From: Thiopseudomonas denitrificans
GTDB lineage: Bacteria; Pseudomonadota; Gammaproteobacteria; Pseudomonadales; Pseudomonadaceae
Assembly: GCF_002866065.1 (NCBI RefSeq)
Contig: NZ_LNJZ01000008.1
Span: forward strand, 42,346-106,345
DNA length: 64,000 nt
Reading direction: 5' to 3'
In this document: positions 45,978 through 55,070 of the stretch, one piece after another
Layout of the letters: each line of letters starts with the position of its first letter
Position numbering within the stretch: position 1 is the first letter of the stretch
The notes under the pieces: model-generated
Database searches by the model: none
What the model was told of the DNA's origin: nothing
What the model saw: the letters and a program-made list of their open reading frames with translations, nothing else
Program-made: the position numbers and the translations under genes

Positions 45978-46390
45978 CCACGCGATTCTGTTCGAAGAAC
46001 ATTGTGCGGGTTTTTGTGCGAATAAATTCGCACCTACAGGAGGCGCGTTTGTAGGTTCGAATTCATTCGCACAAAACCCCGCACAATGTTCTTCGAACAG
46101 AATCGCGTGGCAACAAAAAATCCGGCCTCGTGCCGGATTTTTTGTTGCCACGCGATTCTGTTCGAAGAACATTGTGCGGGGTTTTGTGCGAATAAATTCG
46201 CCCCTACAGGAGGCGCGTTTGTAGGTTCGAATTCATTCGAACAATGCCCGGCGTAGCCGGGCAGGTGTTGGTGCAGGTATTTGTGTGGGTTTTTGTGCGG
46301 GTTTTTGTGCGGGTTTTTGTGCGAATGAATTCGAACCTACAGGGGCGCATTCATTCGAACAATGCCCGGCATCGCCGGGCATGTGGCAGG
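45941..46390. repeat. Large palindrome and tandem REP array after cytochrome c'
   Basis: A terminator-like perfect palindrome (15-bp arms, 45941-45977) recurs at 46111-46147. Between them, 45978-46013 is the inverse of 46075-46110, and a pair of inverted GTAGG-type REPs sits in the middle, so 45941-46147 is one imperfect palindrome of 207 bp. The left half is then repeated directly from 46111 (period 170). Three GTGCGGGTTTTT units follow near 46285-46320, with more REPs. Confidence 0.9.
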
Positions 46391-46401
46391 TGTTTGGCAG
46401 G

Positions 46402-47088
46402 TTAGAAAGGTAGCGCCGAGGCCGGGGCTGGCGGCGGGGGCTTGGGTACCCAGCTGCCCTGCGCCACGTAGAAGGCACCAACGGCAAACAGGCAACTGAG
46501 GACAAACGCCAGCCAGCGACCGCCGGTAGCCGGCTTGTATTCTTCGTTGAGCTGCTCGGTATTGCCGGTGATCATCGGCTTGACCAGATTGTTCTTTTTC
46601 ACCAGCCAGTAGAACAGCACCGTGGCCACATGCAGAGCGATCAGGCCAACCAGCAACCAGAAAGTCTGCCGGTGCAAGCCGGTCAGCATCAGGCTGTCGG
46701 CCTTGTCGATCAGGCGGTACAGCGGGCCGGTAAAGACACTGTCGTCATTGGTGAACAAACCGCTGACTGACTGCCAGCCCAGCACCAGCAACATGGCTCC
46801 CATCGACAGTACACCAAGCGGGTTGTGACCCGGTTTGCGCCAGTTGCCACGCAGGTAGTCGGGAATGCGCGGCAACGCACCCAGCAAGGCACCAATGCGG
46901 GCATAGGTGGAGCCCAGAAACAGCCAGGCCAGACGGAATGACAGCAGGGTCACCACGGCCAGTCCGGCCTGCTGGTGCAGGCCCATATTGCCTTTCAGGC
47001 CGCTGGCCAGCGCCACCACAACGGACACCACCAGCGCCCAGTGAAAAAAGCGCAGGGGCAGGTCCCATACCCGGATTTGTTTCGACAT
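46402..47088 (-). CDS. Membrane cytochrome b (b561 / Ni-hydrogenase b-subunit-like)
   Basis: This 228-residue inner-membrane di-heme cytochrome b has about five hydrophobic helices. The N-terminal signature IRVWDLPLRFFHWALV carries a heme His; others are in GLHQQAG, GLHRQTFW and ALHVATVLFYW. The C-terminus is a proline-rich tail (PKPPPPAPA). Proteins of this type often pair with soluble c-type cytochromes, and cycP lies convergently next door. It starts 9 bp after the pilU stop on the same strand, so it may be transcribed with pilTU even though the roles seem unrelated. Confidence 0.88.
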   Translation of the reverse strand: MSKQIRVWDLPLRFFHWALVVSVVVALASGLKGNMGLHQQAGLAVVTLLSFRLAWLFLGSTYARIGALLGALPRIPDYLRGNWRKPGHNPLGVLSMGAMLLVLGWQSVSGLFTNDDSVFTGPLYRLIDKADSLMLTGLHRQTFWLLVGLIALHVATVLFYWLVKKNNLVKPMITGNTEQLNEEYKPATGGRWLAFVLSCLFAVGAFYVAQGSWVPKPPPPAPASALPF

Positions 47089-47097
47089 GCGTATGTT

Positions 47098-48252
47098 TTA
47101 CTCCACTCTGAAATTGGTCACGCCACCAGGTTCGTCCGATATCTCCAGTGACAGTTTCTGGGTCGCCCGGTCCAGCTTGTCCCGGCCCAGATCGGGGCCC
47201 AGCTTGATCATCAGGCGCAAGTCGTTGGCCGAGTCGGCGTAGGCCAGCGCGTTTTCGTAACTGATGGCGCCCTGGGTATAAAGTTCATACAGCGCCTGGT
47301 CAAAGGTCTGCATGCCCAGCTCGCTGGAACGGGTCATCAGCGGCTTGATTTCTTCCACCGCGCCCTTGCGGATCAGGTCGGCAACCAGCGGTGTATTCAG
47401 CATCACCTCGATCACCGCGCGACGGCCCTTGCCATCTGCCGTGGGAATCAGCTGCTGGGCAATGATCGCCCGCAGGTTGAGTGACAAATCAAGCCAGATC
47501 TGCTGGTGGCGGTCCGGCGGGAAGAAGTTGATGATGCGGTCCAGCGCCTGGTTGGCGTTGTTGGCGTGCAGGGTGGCCAGACAAAGGTGACCGGTTTCGG
47601 CAAAGGTGACGGCGTAGTCCATGGTCTCGCGGGTACGCACCTCGCCAATCAGGATCACGTCCGGTGCCTGGCGCAGTGTGTTTTTCAGCGCCACCTCGAA
47701 CGATTCGGTGTCGATGCCGACTTCACGCTGGGTAACGATGCAGTTCCTGTGCTGGTGGATGAACTCGACCGGGTCTTCGATGGAAATGATATGGCCGGAA
47801 CTGTTCTCGTTGCGGTGGCCGATCATGGCCGCCAGCGAGGTGGATTTACCGGTACCGGTGGCACCGACAAACAACACCAGGCCACGCTTGGCCATGGCGA
47901 TTTCCTTGACCACCTCGGGCAACTTGAGCTCGTCCACCGTCGGGATGCGCGTTTCAATGCGGCGCAGCACCATGCCGACCAGGTTGCGCTGATAGAAGGC
48001 ACTGACGCGGAAACGGCCGATGCCACGGGCGCTGATGGCAAAGTTGCACTCCAGGGTTTCGGCAAATTCGCGGCGCTGTTGCTCGTTCATCGCGCCCAGC
48101 ACCAGCTCGCGGGTGGCTTCGGGCGACAGGGCGGTGCGGCCCACGGGCATGACCTTGCCGTGAATCTTGATGGCCGGAGCCACCCCTGCAGTGATAAACA
48201 GGTCGGAGCCGCCCTTTTCCACCATCAGGCGTAGCAGTTGTTCCAGTTCCAT
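47098..48252 (-). CDS. pilU: Type IV pilus retraction ATPase accessory protein PilU
   Basis: PilU is a PilT-like hexameric ATPase that assists pilus retraction with PilT. The 384-residue protein has Walker A FVGATGTGKST, Asp box IISIEDPVEFIH, Walker B VILIGEVRTRETM and His box ETGHLCLATLHANN. The C-terminus past the ATPase core is longer than in PilT, as expected for PilU. It is 42 bp downstream of pilT, forming a pilT-pilU operon. Confidence 0.97.
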   Translation of the reverse strand: MELEQLLRLMVEKGGSDLFITAGVAPAIKIHGKVMPVGRTALSPEATRELVLGAMNEQQRREFAETLECNFAISARGIGRFRVSAFYQRNLVGMVLRRIETRIPTVDELKLPEVVKEIAMAKRGLVLFVGATGTGKSTSLAAMIGHRNENSSGHIISIEDPVEFIHQHRNCIVTQREVGIDTESFEVALKNTLRQAPDVILIGEVRTRETMDYAVTFAETGHLCLATLHANNANQALDRIINFFPPDRHQQIWLDLSLNLRAIIAQQLIPTADGKGRRAVIEVMLNTPLVADLIRKGAVEEIKPLMTRSSELGMQTFDQALYELYTQGAISYENALAYADSANDLRLMIKLGPDLGRDKLDRATQKLSLEISDEPGGVTNFRVE

Positions 48253-48294
48253 ATTTGTGTCCTACGGTTGCCGGCTAGCTGTCTGTGCAAGCCA

Positions 48295-49329
48295 TTAGAA
48301 GTTTTCCGGGGTTTTGGCTTTTTCGCGGGCACTGTCGCGGCTGATCTTGCCTGAGCCGAGCAGTTTGGTCAGGCAGCTGTCCAGGGTCTGCATGCCGATG
48401 CTGCCGCCGGTCTGGATGGCCGAATACATCTGTGCCACCTTGTCTTCACGGATCAGGTTGCGGATGGCGGGGGTGCCGAGCATGATCTCGTGTGCGGCAA
48501 TTCGGCCGCCGCCGATTTTTTTCATCAGCGTTTGCGAAACCACCGCCTGCAATGATTCGGACAACATCGAGCGCACCATGGACTTTTCTTCAGCGGGGAA
48601 TACGTCGACGATCCGGTCAATGGTCTTGGCCGCCGAGGTGGTGTGCAGGGTGCCGAACACCAGGTGACCGGTTTCCGCAGCGGTCAGGGCCAGCCGGATG
48701 GTTTCCAGGTCACGCAACTCACCGACCAGAATCACGTCCGGGTCTTCCCGCAGCGCCGAACGCAGCGCTTCGTTGAAGCCCAGGGTGTCGCGGTGCACTT
48801 CCCGCTGGTTGACCAGGCTCTTTTTCGACTCGTGGACGAATTCGATCGGGTCTTCGATGGTCAGGATATGCTGGTAGCGGGTGCTGTTGAGGTAGTCGAT
48901 CAGGGCAGCCAGCGTGGTCGACTTGCCCGAACCGGTCGGTCCGGTAACCAGCACCAGGCCGCGCGGCACGTCGGCAATGCGGCGAAACACCTCGCCCAGC
49001 TGCAGGTCTTCCAGTGTCAGTACCTTGGACGGAATGGTCCGAAAGACGGCACCGGCCCCCCGATTCTGGTTGAAGGCGTTGACCCGGAAACGGGCGATGC
49101 CGGGAACCTCGAACGAGAAGTCGGTTTCCAGGAACTCCTCGAAGTCCTTGCGCTGCTTGTCATTCATGATGTCGTACACCATGGAGTGTACGTCCTTGTG
49201 CTCAAGCGGCGGCACGTTGATGCGGCGGATGTCGCCGTCAACACGAATCATGGGCGGCAGGCCGGCCGACAGGTGCAAGTCGGACGCACCCTGTTTGGCG
49301 CTGAACGCCAGCAATTCGGTAATATCCAT
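48295..49329 (-). CDS. pilT: Type IV pilus retraction ATPase PilT
   Basis: PilT is the cytosolic hexameric motor that depolymerises type IV pili, driving twitching motility and DNA uptake. The 344-residue protein begins MDITELLAFSAKQGASDLHLSAG. It has Walker A GPTGSGKST, Asp box HILTIEDPIEFVH, Walker B VILVGELRDLETI, His box ETGHLVFGTLHTTSA and the AIRNLIRE motif needed for retraction. It is divergent from yggS with a 71-bp gap, the arrangement I recall from other Pseudomonas genomes. Confidence 0.98.
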   Translation of the reverse strand: MDITELLAFSAKQGASDLHLSAGLPPMIRVDGDIRRINVPPLEHKDVHSMVYDIMNDKQRKDFEEFLETDFSFEVPGIARFRVNAFNQNRGAGAVFRTIPSKVLTLEDLQLGEVFRRIADVPRGLVLVTGPTGSGKSTTLAALIDYLNSTRYQHILTIEDPIEFVHESKKSLVNQREVHRDTLGFNEALRSALREDPDVILVGELRDLETIRLALTAAETGHLVFGTLHTTSAAKTIDRIVDVFPAEEKSMVRSMLSESLQAVVSQTLMKKIGGGRIAAHEIMLGTPAIRNLIREDKVAQMYSAIQTGGSIGMQTLDSCLTKLLGSGKISRDSAREKAKTPENF

Positions 49330-49400
49330 TGATCCCCCAAATATGATTCACAAGCAGTTAACATGAGCAGCCGTCGTCATTACAACCAACGGGACAAATA

Positions 49401-50087
49401 ATGTCTACCATAACAGAGAATATTGCCCGTGTTCGCAGCCGGATTGCCGCTGCGGCACAGGCCTGCCAGCGCCCGGCCGGGCAGATCGGCTTGCTGGCTG
49501 TCAGTAAGACCCATCCGGCCAGTGCCATCGGGCAGGCATACCGGGCCGGCTTGCATGACATGGGTGAAAACTATCTACAAGAAGCACTCGAAAAACAAGC
49601 GCAACTGTCAGATTTGCCATTGGTTTGGCATTTTCTGGGTAACATCCAGTCCAACAAGACCCGGGCCGTGGCGGAACACTTCGACTGGGCCCATGCTGTC
49701 GACCGGTTGAAAATCGCCGAGCGCCTGTCAGCCCAGCGCCCGGCAGGCCGCAGCCCACTGAACATCTGCCTACAGGTGAACATCAGTGGCGAGGCAAGCA
49801 AGTCCGGCTGCGCGCCGGCCGAGTTGCCGGAGCTGGCACGGGCGGTGGAGAAGCTGGATAATGTGCGCCTGCGCGGGCTGATGGTGATTCCACAGCCCAG
49901 CCATGACACTGAAGAACAACGCGCGGCTTTTCGTCAAACCCGGCTGCTGCTGGAACAGGTCAACGGGCTGCTGCAAACCCCGATGGACTGCCTGTCGATG
50001 GGCATGAGCGATGACCTGGAAGCCGCCATCGCCGAAGGCGCCACCTGGGTGCGCATCGGTACCGCCATTTTCGGGGCGCGGAGCTAG
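49401..50087 (+). CDS. yggS: YggS/PROSC-type pyridoxal phosphate homeostasis protein
   Basis: This 228-residue PLP-binding protein buffers free pyridoxal 5'-phosphate and affects amino-acid balance. It is a single TIM barrel with the PLP lysine Lys36 in LLAVSKTHPA, plus GENYLQEA, WHFLGNIQSNK and the C-terminal phosphate-binding LSMGMSDDLEAAI and VRIGTAIFG. It precedes proC, a very common bacterial pairing (yggS-proC-yggT). Confidence 0.96.
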   Translation: MSTITENIARVRSRIAAAAQACQRPAGQIGLLAVSKTHPASAIGQAYRAGLHDMGENYLQEALEKQAQLSDLPLVWHFLGNIQSNKTRAVAEHFDWAHAVDRLKIAERLSAQRPAGRSPLNICLQVNISGEASKSGCAPAELPELARAVEKLDNVRLRGLMVIPQPSHDTEEQRAAFRQTRLLLEQVNGLLQTPMDCLSMGMSDDLEAAIAEGATWVRIGTAIFGARS

Positions 50088-50240
50088 TCTTGCTTTTCAT
50101 CATCACCGCGCTGGCTACAGCGGTCTCCTGCCGCATGCTGCCGGCCTGATGGCGATTAGCCCGCCAGGCCGGAAGATATGACCATATTTGCGCAATCCAT
50201 ACCCGCGCCTTCACCCACACGACCAGACAACGGATCTCTC

Positions 50241-51062
50241 ATGAACAATCTGCATATCGCTTTTATCGGTGCCGGCAACATGGCAGCCAGCCTGATCGGT
50301 GGCCTGCTGGCCAAGGGCATGCCAGCTACCCACATCCACGCCAGCGAGCCCTCCGCCGAACGGCGCGACCAGCTGGAGCGCGACCTGGGCATTCACACCC
50401 ATACCGACAATGCGGCTGCCTGCGCTGACGCGGATGTGGTGCTGCTGGCAGTCAAGCCACAGATCATGCGCGAGGTGTGCCTGGCCCTGGCACCGGCACT
50501 CAAGCCTGGCCAGCTGGTGATTTCCATTGCCGCCGGCATCAACTGCGCCAGCCTGCAGCAGTGGCTCGGCCACCTGCCGGTGGTGCGCTGCATGCCCAAT
50601 ACCCCGGCGCTGCTGCAACAGGGCATCAGCGGGCTCTATGCCGCCGCCCAGGTCAGTGAAATCCAGCGCCAGCAGGCTGCCGCCATTCTGGATGCCGTCG
50701 GCAGCAGTGTCTGGGTGCCGCAGGAGCAGCTGCTGGATGCCGTTACCGCCGTTTCCGGCAGTGGCCCGGCTTACTTCTTCCTGCTGATCGAGGCCATGAC
50801 CGAAGCCGGCGTCCGCCTCGGCCTGGATGCAGACACCGCCACCGAGCTGGCCCGCCAGACCGCACTGGGCGCGGCGCAAATGGCCTGCCAGAGCGATGTG
50901 GATGTCGCCACGTTGCGTGCCCGGGTTACCTCGCCGCAGGGCACCACCGATGCCGCGATCCGCAGCTTCGAGGCGGACGGCTTCCGCCCGATGGTTGAGC
51001 GCGCCCTGCAGGCTGCTGCCGACCGCTCCGCCGGGCTAGCCCGCGAGCTGGGTGGCGGCTGA
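50241..51062 (+). CDS. proC: Pyrroline-5-carboxylate reductase
   Basis: ProC performs the last step of proline synthesis, NAD(P)H-dependent reduction of pyrroline-5-carboxylate. The 273-residue protein starts MNNLHIAFIGAGNMAASLIGG with the Rossmann GxGxxxxS motif. It carries VVRCMPNTPALL and the substrate-site signature AVSGSGPAYFFLLIEAM and RVTSPQGTTDAAI. The frame is open from 50178, but ATG 50241 gives the standard family N-terminus. Confidence 0.96.
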   Translation: MNNLHIAFIGAGNMAASLIGGLLAKGMPATHIHASEPSAERRDQLERDLGIHTHTDNAAACADADVVLLAVKPQIMREVCLALAPALKPGQLVISIAAGINCASLQQWLGHLPVVRCMPNTPALLQQGISGLYAAAQVSEIQRQQAAAILDAVGSSVWVPQEQLLDAVTAVSGSGPAYFFLLIEAMTEAGVRLGLDADTATELARQTALGAAQMACQSDVDVATLRARVTSPQGTTDAAIRSFEADGFRPMVERALQAAADRSAGLARELGGG

Positions 51063-51071
51063 TAGCCTCTG

Positions 51072-51131
51072 TAGGTGCGAATTTATTCGCACAAACAATT
51101 GCCGAACTGTGCGAATAAATTCGCACCTACA
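51072..51131. repeat. Inverted REP pair between proC and yggT
   Basis: GTAGGTGCGAATTTATTCGC.. at 51072-51093 and its inverse at 51110-51131 are separated by 16 bp, forming a REP doublet (REPIN-like). Confidence 0.92.
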
Positions 51132-51253
51132 TTCTGTGTTCCGCATGGTCCTGTGGAACATTCAGCTCTGCCTGCATATCAAAACTGGCCAACACCCCTG
51201 CTGAAAGGCTAATGTATTCGCTTGCTGACAACATACCCATATAAGAGATATCC

Positions 51254-51853
51254 ATGTCCGGACCCCAAGCCCTGATCTATGTCCTGCAAACCCTGGGACA
51301 ACTGTACATCCTGCTGATATTGCTGCGCTTCGTGCTGCAGCTGGTACGTGCCGACTTCTACAATCCGCTGAGCCAGTTTGTGGTCAAGGCGACCCAGCCG
51401 TTGCTGCTGCCCCTGCGCCGCATCGTTCCCGGTTTTGGCGGCATCGATTTAGCCTCGCTGGTCCTGGCCTGGCTGGTACACATGGCACTGTCGCTGGCAA
51501 TTTTCCTCATTGCCGGCGCGCCTGCCGCCGAGCTGCCGCCCCTGCTGGCGATGCTCGCCCTGTGGTGCCTGATCAGCCTGGCCAGCCTGTTCGTGAAGAT
51601 CTTCTTCTTCGCCCTGATCATCAGCGTCATCCTGTCCTGGGTGGCCCAAGGCAGCCGTCACCCGGCGGTCGAGCTGGTGCATCAGGTGTGCGCACCGGTG
51701 CTGTCGCCCATTCGCCGCTTTCTGCCGGACCTTGGCGGCATCGACATTTCGCCGATTTTCGCCTTTCTTGCGCTCAACCTGCTGGACAAGTTCGTGATTG
51801 CCAACCTGGCCATACAGACCCGGATGCCGGCCATCATCAGCCCGTTCATGTAA
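51254..51853 (+). CDS. yggT: YggT-family membrane protein
   Basis: This 199-residue inner-membrane protein has two tandem YggT repeats, each with two hydrophobic helices and the motif (F/H)xxxxPLLxPxRRxxPxxGGIDxSxL. Examples are ATQPLLLPLRRIVPGFGGIDL and VCAPVLSPIRRFLPDLGGIDI. A link to osmotic or ion homeostasis has been proposed for the family, but the molecular role is not settled. The stop overlaps the start of the DUF167 gene by one base (TAATG). Confidence 0.92.
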   Translation: MSGPQALIYVLQTLGQLYILLILLRFVLQLVRADFYNPLSQFVVKATQPLLLPLRRIVPGFGGIDLASLVLAWLVHMALSLAIFLIAGAPAAELPPLLAMLALWCLISLASLFVKIFFFALIISVILSWVAQGSRHPAVELVHQVCAPVLSPIRRFLPDLGGIDISPIFAFLALNLLDKFVIANLAIQTRMPAIISPFM

Positions 51854-52149
51854 TGACCAGCTACGCACGGCTGGATGGCACCGACCTGGTGTTGCAGTGC
51901 CATATCCAGCCCGGAGCCAAGCGCAGCGAACTGGCCGGGGAGCATGGCGAGCGCCTGAAGATCCGCCTGCAGGCCCCGCCGGTCGACGGCAAGGCCAATG
52001 CCGAACTGGTGCGCTTCCTGAGCAAGCTGTTTGCCGTTCCGCGCAATGCAATCACCATTGAAAGCGGCGAGTTGAGCCGGCAGAAGCGCGTACGCATACA
52101 GAATCCTGTACAATGGCCACCCGGTATCGGCACGCCTGCAGACAGCTGA
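51853..52149 (+). CDS. yggU: DUF167 (YggU-family) protein
   Basis: This 98-residue protein of the YggU/UPF0235 family has unknown function. Typical motifs are [39 protein letters not shown] (residues 17-55; only landmarks are implied) and [13 protein letters not shown]. It is coupled to yggT through the TAATG overlap, and the yggT-yggU order is widely conserved. Confidence 0.9.
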   Translation: MTSYARLDGTDLVLQCHIQPGAKRSELAGEHGERLKIRLQAPPVDGKANAELVRFLSKLFAVPRNAITIESGELSRQKRVRIQNPVQWPPGIGTPADS

Positions 52150-52303
52150 TATTGCCGCTCCGGGGCAGCCTGGCCAGTGGTGGCAAAGCCCGCACAGGTC
52201 CCGGATTTCCGCGAAACGGCCCACCCGCGAACCATCCGGCAAGCAACTGCAATCCCGGCCCGGGCCGGCAGGATTTTTATTGTTTTCACACTTGGAGCAT
52301 CAG

Positions 52304-53443
52304 GTGTCCCGCGTTTTTCCCGAAGACTCCGTTGGCCTGGTCAGGCCCGAGACAGCACATTTCAGCGAACCCCTGCGGCTGGCCTGTGGCCGCCTGCTGG
52401 ACGAATACGAGCTGGTGTACGAAACCTACGGCACGCTCAACGAGGCCCGCAGCAATGCGGTGCTGATTTGCCATGCCCTCTCCGGACACCATCATGCCGC
52501 CGGCTACCACAGCGAGGATGACCGCAAACCCGGCTGGTGGGATGCCTGCATCGGCCCCGGCAAGCCCATCGACACCAACCGTTTCTTTGTCGTCAGCCTG
52601 AATAACCTGGGTGGTTGCAACGGCTCCACCGGCCCGGCCAGCCCCAACCCGGCCACCGGCAAGCCCTATGGTGCCGACTTTCCGATGATGACCGTGCGCG
52701 ACTGGGTCAACAGTCAGGCGCAACTGGCCGACCGTCTAGGCATCAGGCAATGGGCGGCGGTGATCGGCGGCAGCCTCGGCGGCATGCAGGCACTGCAGTG
52801 GAGCATCGACTACCCCGACCGTGTCCGCTATTGCGTGGCAATTGCCGCTGCACCGCGCCTGAGCGCACAAAATATCGCCTTCAACGAAGTGGCCCGGCAG
52901 GCCATCATCAGCGATCCGGACTTTCATGACGGCCACTTTCTGGAACACGATACCCTGCCCCGGCGCGGCCTTAAACTCGCACGCATGGTCGGTCACATCA
53001 CCTACCTGTCGGATGATGCCATGGGGCAGAAGTTTGGCCGCGAACTGAAAACCGAACAGCTCAACTTCGACGTCAACAACGTCGAGTTCCAGGTGGAAAG
53101 CTATCTGCGTTATCAGGGGGAGGAGTTCTCCACCCGCTTTGACGCCAATACCTACCTGATCATGACCAAGGCGCTGGATTACTTCGACCCGGCCGCCGCC
53201 CATGGCGGCAACCTGGCACAAACCTTTGCCCATGTCAGCGCCAGCTACTATCTGATTTCCTTCACCACCGACTGGCGCTTCTCGCCGGCACGCTCGCAGG
53301 AAATCGCCAACGCCCTGATCGCCGCCGGCAAGGACGTCAGCTATGTCGATATTGACGCACCCTACGGCCATGACGCCTTCCTGATCCCGCATCCGCGCTA
53401 TCTGCAGGCGTTTTCCAGTTACATGAACCGTATCGAGATTTGA
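52304..53443 (+). CDS. metX: Homoserine O-acyltransferase (MetX)
   Basis: MetX acylates homoserine (in Pseudomonas, with succinyl-CoA) as the first committed step of methionine synthesis. It has the alpha/beta-hydrolase fold. The nucleophile Ser lies in GGSLGGMQ, the catalytic His in GHDAFL and the Asp in TTDWRFSP. The GTG start 52304 has GGAG six bases upstream and gives 379 residues, the length of P. aeruginosa MetX; an upstream TTG in frame is less likely. The stop is next to metW, its constant partner. No SAM riboswitch is apparent in the 154-bp leader. Confidence 0.95.
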   Translation: MSRVFPEDSVGLVRPETAHFSEPLRLACGRLLDEYELVYETYGTLNEARSNAVLICHALSGHHHAAGYHSEDDRKPGWWDACIGPGKPIDTNRFFVVSLNNLGGCNGSTGPASPNPATGKPYGADFPMMTVRDWVNSQAQLADRLGIRQWAAVIGGSLGGMQALQWSIDYPDRVRYCVAIAAAPRLSAQNIAFNEVARQAIISDPDFHDGHFLEHDTLPRRGLKLARMVGHITYLSDDAMGQKFGRELKTEQLNFDVNNVEFQVESYLRYQGEEFSTRFDANTYLIMTKALDYFDPAAAHGGNLAQTFAHVSASYYLISFTTDWRFSPARSQEIANALIAAGKDVSYVDIDAPYGHDAFLIPHPRYLQAFSSYMNRIEI

Positions 53444-53445
53444 CC

Positions 53446-54054
53446 ATGAGAGCCGATCTGGAAATCATCCAGCAATGGATTCCCGAAAACAGCCGCGTAC
53501 TGGACCTTGGCTGTGGCGATGGCGAGCTGCTGGCCTGGCTGCGCGAGCACAAGAACGTCAGCGGCTACGGCCTGGAAATCGACCCGGACAAGATCAACGC
53601 CTGCATCGAGAAGGGCGTCAATGTGGTCGAGCAGAACCTTGACCTGGGGCTGGGCAACTTCGCCAGCAACAGTTTCGACGTGGTGGTGATGACCCAGGCG
53701 CTGCAGGTGGTGCACTACCCCGACCGCATCCTGCAGGAAATGCTGCGTGTCGGCCGCACCTGCATCATCACCTTCCCCAACTTTGGTCACTGGCGCTGCC
53801 GCTGGTATCTGGCCACGCGCGGACGCATGCCGGTATCGGATTTCATGCCCTACACCTGGTACAACACGCCCAACATCCACTTCTGCACCTTCAAGGACTT
53901 CGAGGCCCTGTGCAGCGAAATGCAGATGCAGGTGCTCGATCGTCTGGCGGTGGACAACCAGCACCGCGACCATCTCGGCAGCAAGCTGTGGCCCAACCTG
54001 CTGGGTGAAATCGGCATTTATCGCGTCACCCGCAACCCTGTCAAAATCGCCTAA
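53446..54054 (+). CDS. metW: Methionine biosynthesis protein MetW
   Basis: This SAM-binding methyltransferase-fold protein partners MetX in many proteobacteria and is thought to be needed for full homoserine acyltransferase activity. It has 202 residues, motif I RVLDLGCGDGELL, and conserved MTQALQVVHYPDRILQEMLRVG and NFGHWRCRWYLA. ATG 53446 follows the metX stop by two bases; a TTG at 53440 would overlap it. Confidence 0.95.
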   Translation: MRADLEIIQQWIPENSRVLDLGCGDGELLAWLREHKNVSGYGLEIDPDKINACIEKGVNVVEQNLDLGLGNFASNSFDVVVMTQALQVVHYPDRILQEMLRVGRTCIITFPNFGHWRCRWYLATRGRMPVSDFMPYTWYNTPNIHFCTFKDFEALCSEMQMQVLDRLAVDNQHRDHLGSKLWPNLLGEIGIYRVTRNPVKIA

Positions 54055-54069
54055 CGGAGGACTTTGCAC

Positions 54070-54489
54070 ATGCACAAACTCGTTACCCTGGCCGCTGCCC
54101 TGCTGTTCAGCCTGAGCGCCGCCGCCGAACAGAAAATCACCTCGGGTGCGCTGGACATCCACTACATCGTGTTCAACTCCAGCTTCCTGCAGCCGGAAAT
54201 CGCCAAGGCCAGCGGCCTTGAGCGTGGCAAGAACATCGCCGTGCTGAACGTCGCGCCACTGCGTGACGGCAAGGGCGAGAAAAGCGCCGTCAGCGGTACC
54301 CTGACCAACCTGCTTGGCCAGGTGAGAAACCTCGAATTCCGCGAAATCGACGAAGGCGATGCGGTGTACTACATCGCCCAGTTTCCGATCGATGGCCGTG
54401 AGCTGCTGAAATTCGACATCAAGCTGGTGGACGGCGAACGCAAGAGCCACAACCTGAAATTCAACCAGGAAGTCTTTCCCGACCTATGA
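54070..54489 (+). CDS. DUF4426 exported protein
   Basis: This 139-residue protein has a signal peptide ([19 protein letters not shown]), so it is probably periplasmic. The remainder is all-beta in appearance with motifs [25 protein letters not shown] and [11 protein letters not shown], typical of DUF4426. The function is unknown. GGAGGA precedes ATG 54070. It sits between metW and rdgB and overlaps rdgB by 4 bp, as conserved in pseudomonads, so it belongs to the same operon. Confidence 0.88.
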   Translation: MHKLVTLAAALLFSLSAAAEQKITSGALDIHYIVFNSSFLQPEIAKASGLERGKNIAVLNVAPLRDGKGEKSAVSGTLTNLLGQVRNLEFREIDEGDAVYYIAQFPIDGRELLKFDIKLVDGERKSHNLKFNQEVFPDL

Positions 54490-55070
54490 ACACCCTCGTT
54501 CTCGCCAGCCATAACGCCGGCAAACTGAAAGAACTGCAGGCCATGCTGGGCGACCGCTTTCAGGTGCGCTCGGTCGCCGAATTCAGCAGTGAAGCGCCGG
54601 AAGAAACCGGCCTGTCCTTCATCGAAAACGCCATTCTCAAGGCCCGTCACGCCGCCCGCGTCTCCGGCCTGCCGGCGCTGGCCGACGATTCAGGTCTGGC
54701 GGTGGACTTCCTCGGTGGCGCGCCCGGCATTCACTCGGCCCGCTATTCAGGGACCGGCGATGATGCCGCGAACAATACCAAGCTGCTTGAAGTGCTGAAG
54801 GATGTGCCCGATGCCCGGCGCGGTGCGCAGTTTGTCTGTGCGCTGGCACTGGTACAGCATGCCGAAGATCCGCTACCGGTTGTTTGTGAAGGGCTCTGGC
54901 AAGGCCGCATTCTGCATGCTGCCAGAGGTGAACATGGCTTTGGTTATGACCCGCTGTTTTGGATTGAGGAGCATGGCTGTAGCAGTGCCGAGCTTTCGCC
55001 TGAGCTGAAAAACCGTATCAGTCATAGGGCTTTGGCCATGCAGCGGTTTAGGCAGCGTTTGGGGTTATAA
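54486..55070 (+). CDS. rdgB: dITP/XTP pyrophosphatase (RdgB/HAM1)
   Basis: This 194-residue house-cleaning nucleotidase removes ITP, dITP and XTP from the pool. Family signatures are [12 protein letters not shown] (N-terminal nucleotide loop), [35 protein letters not shown] and [11 protein letters not shown]. It is coupled to the DUF4426 gene (ATGA). hemW follows after an unusually long 817-bp repeat region. Confidence 0.96.
   Translation: MNTLVLASHNAGKLKELQAMLGDRFQVRSVAEFSSEAPEETGLSFIENAILKARHAARVSGLPALADDSGLAVDFLGGAPGIHSARYSGTGDDAANNTKLLEVLKDVPDARRGAQFVCALALVQHAEDPLPVVCEGLWQGRILHAARGEHGFGYDPLFWIEEHGCSSAELSPELKNRISHRALAMQRFRQRLGL

Noticed and set aside
52150..52303. SAM riboswitch upstream of metX
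   Set aside because: No recognisable SAM aptamer core or terminator/anti-terminator pair is visible, and pseudomonads do not usually use one here.
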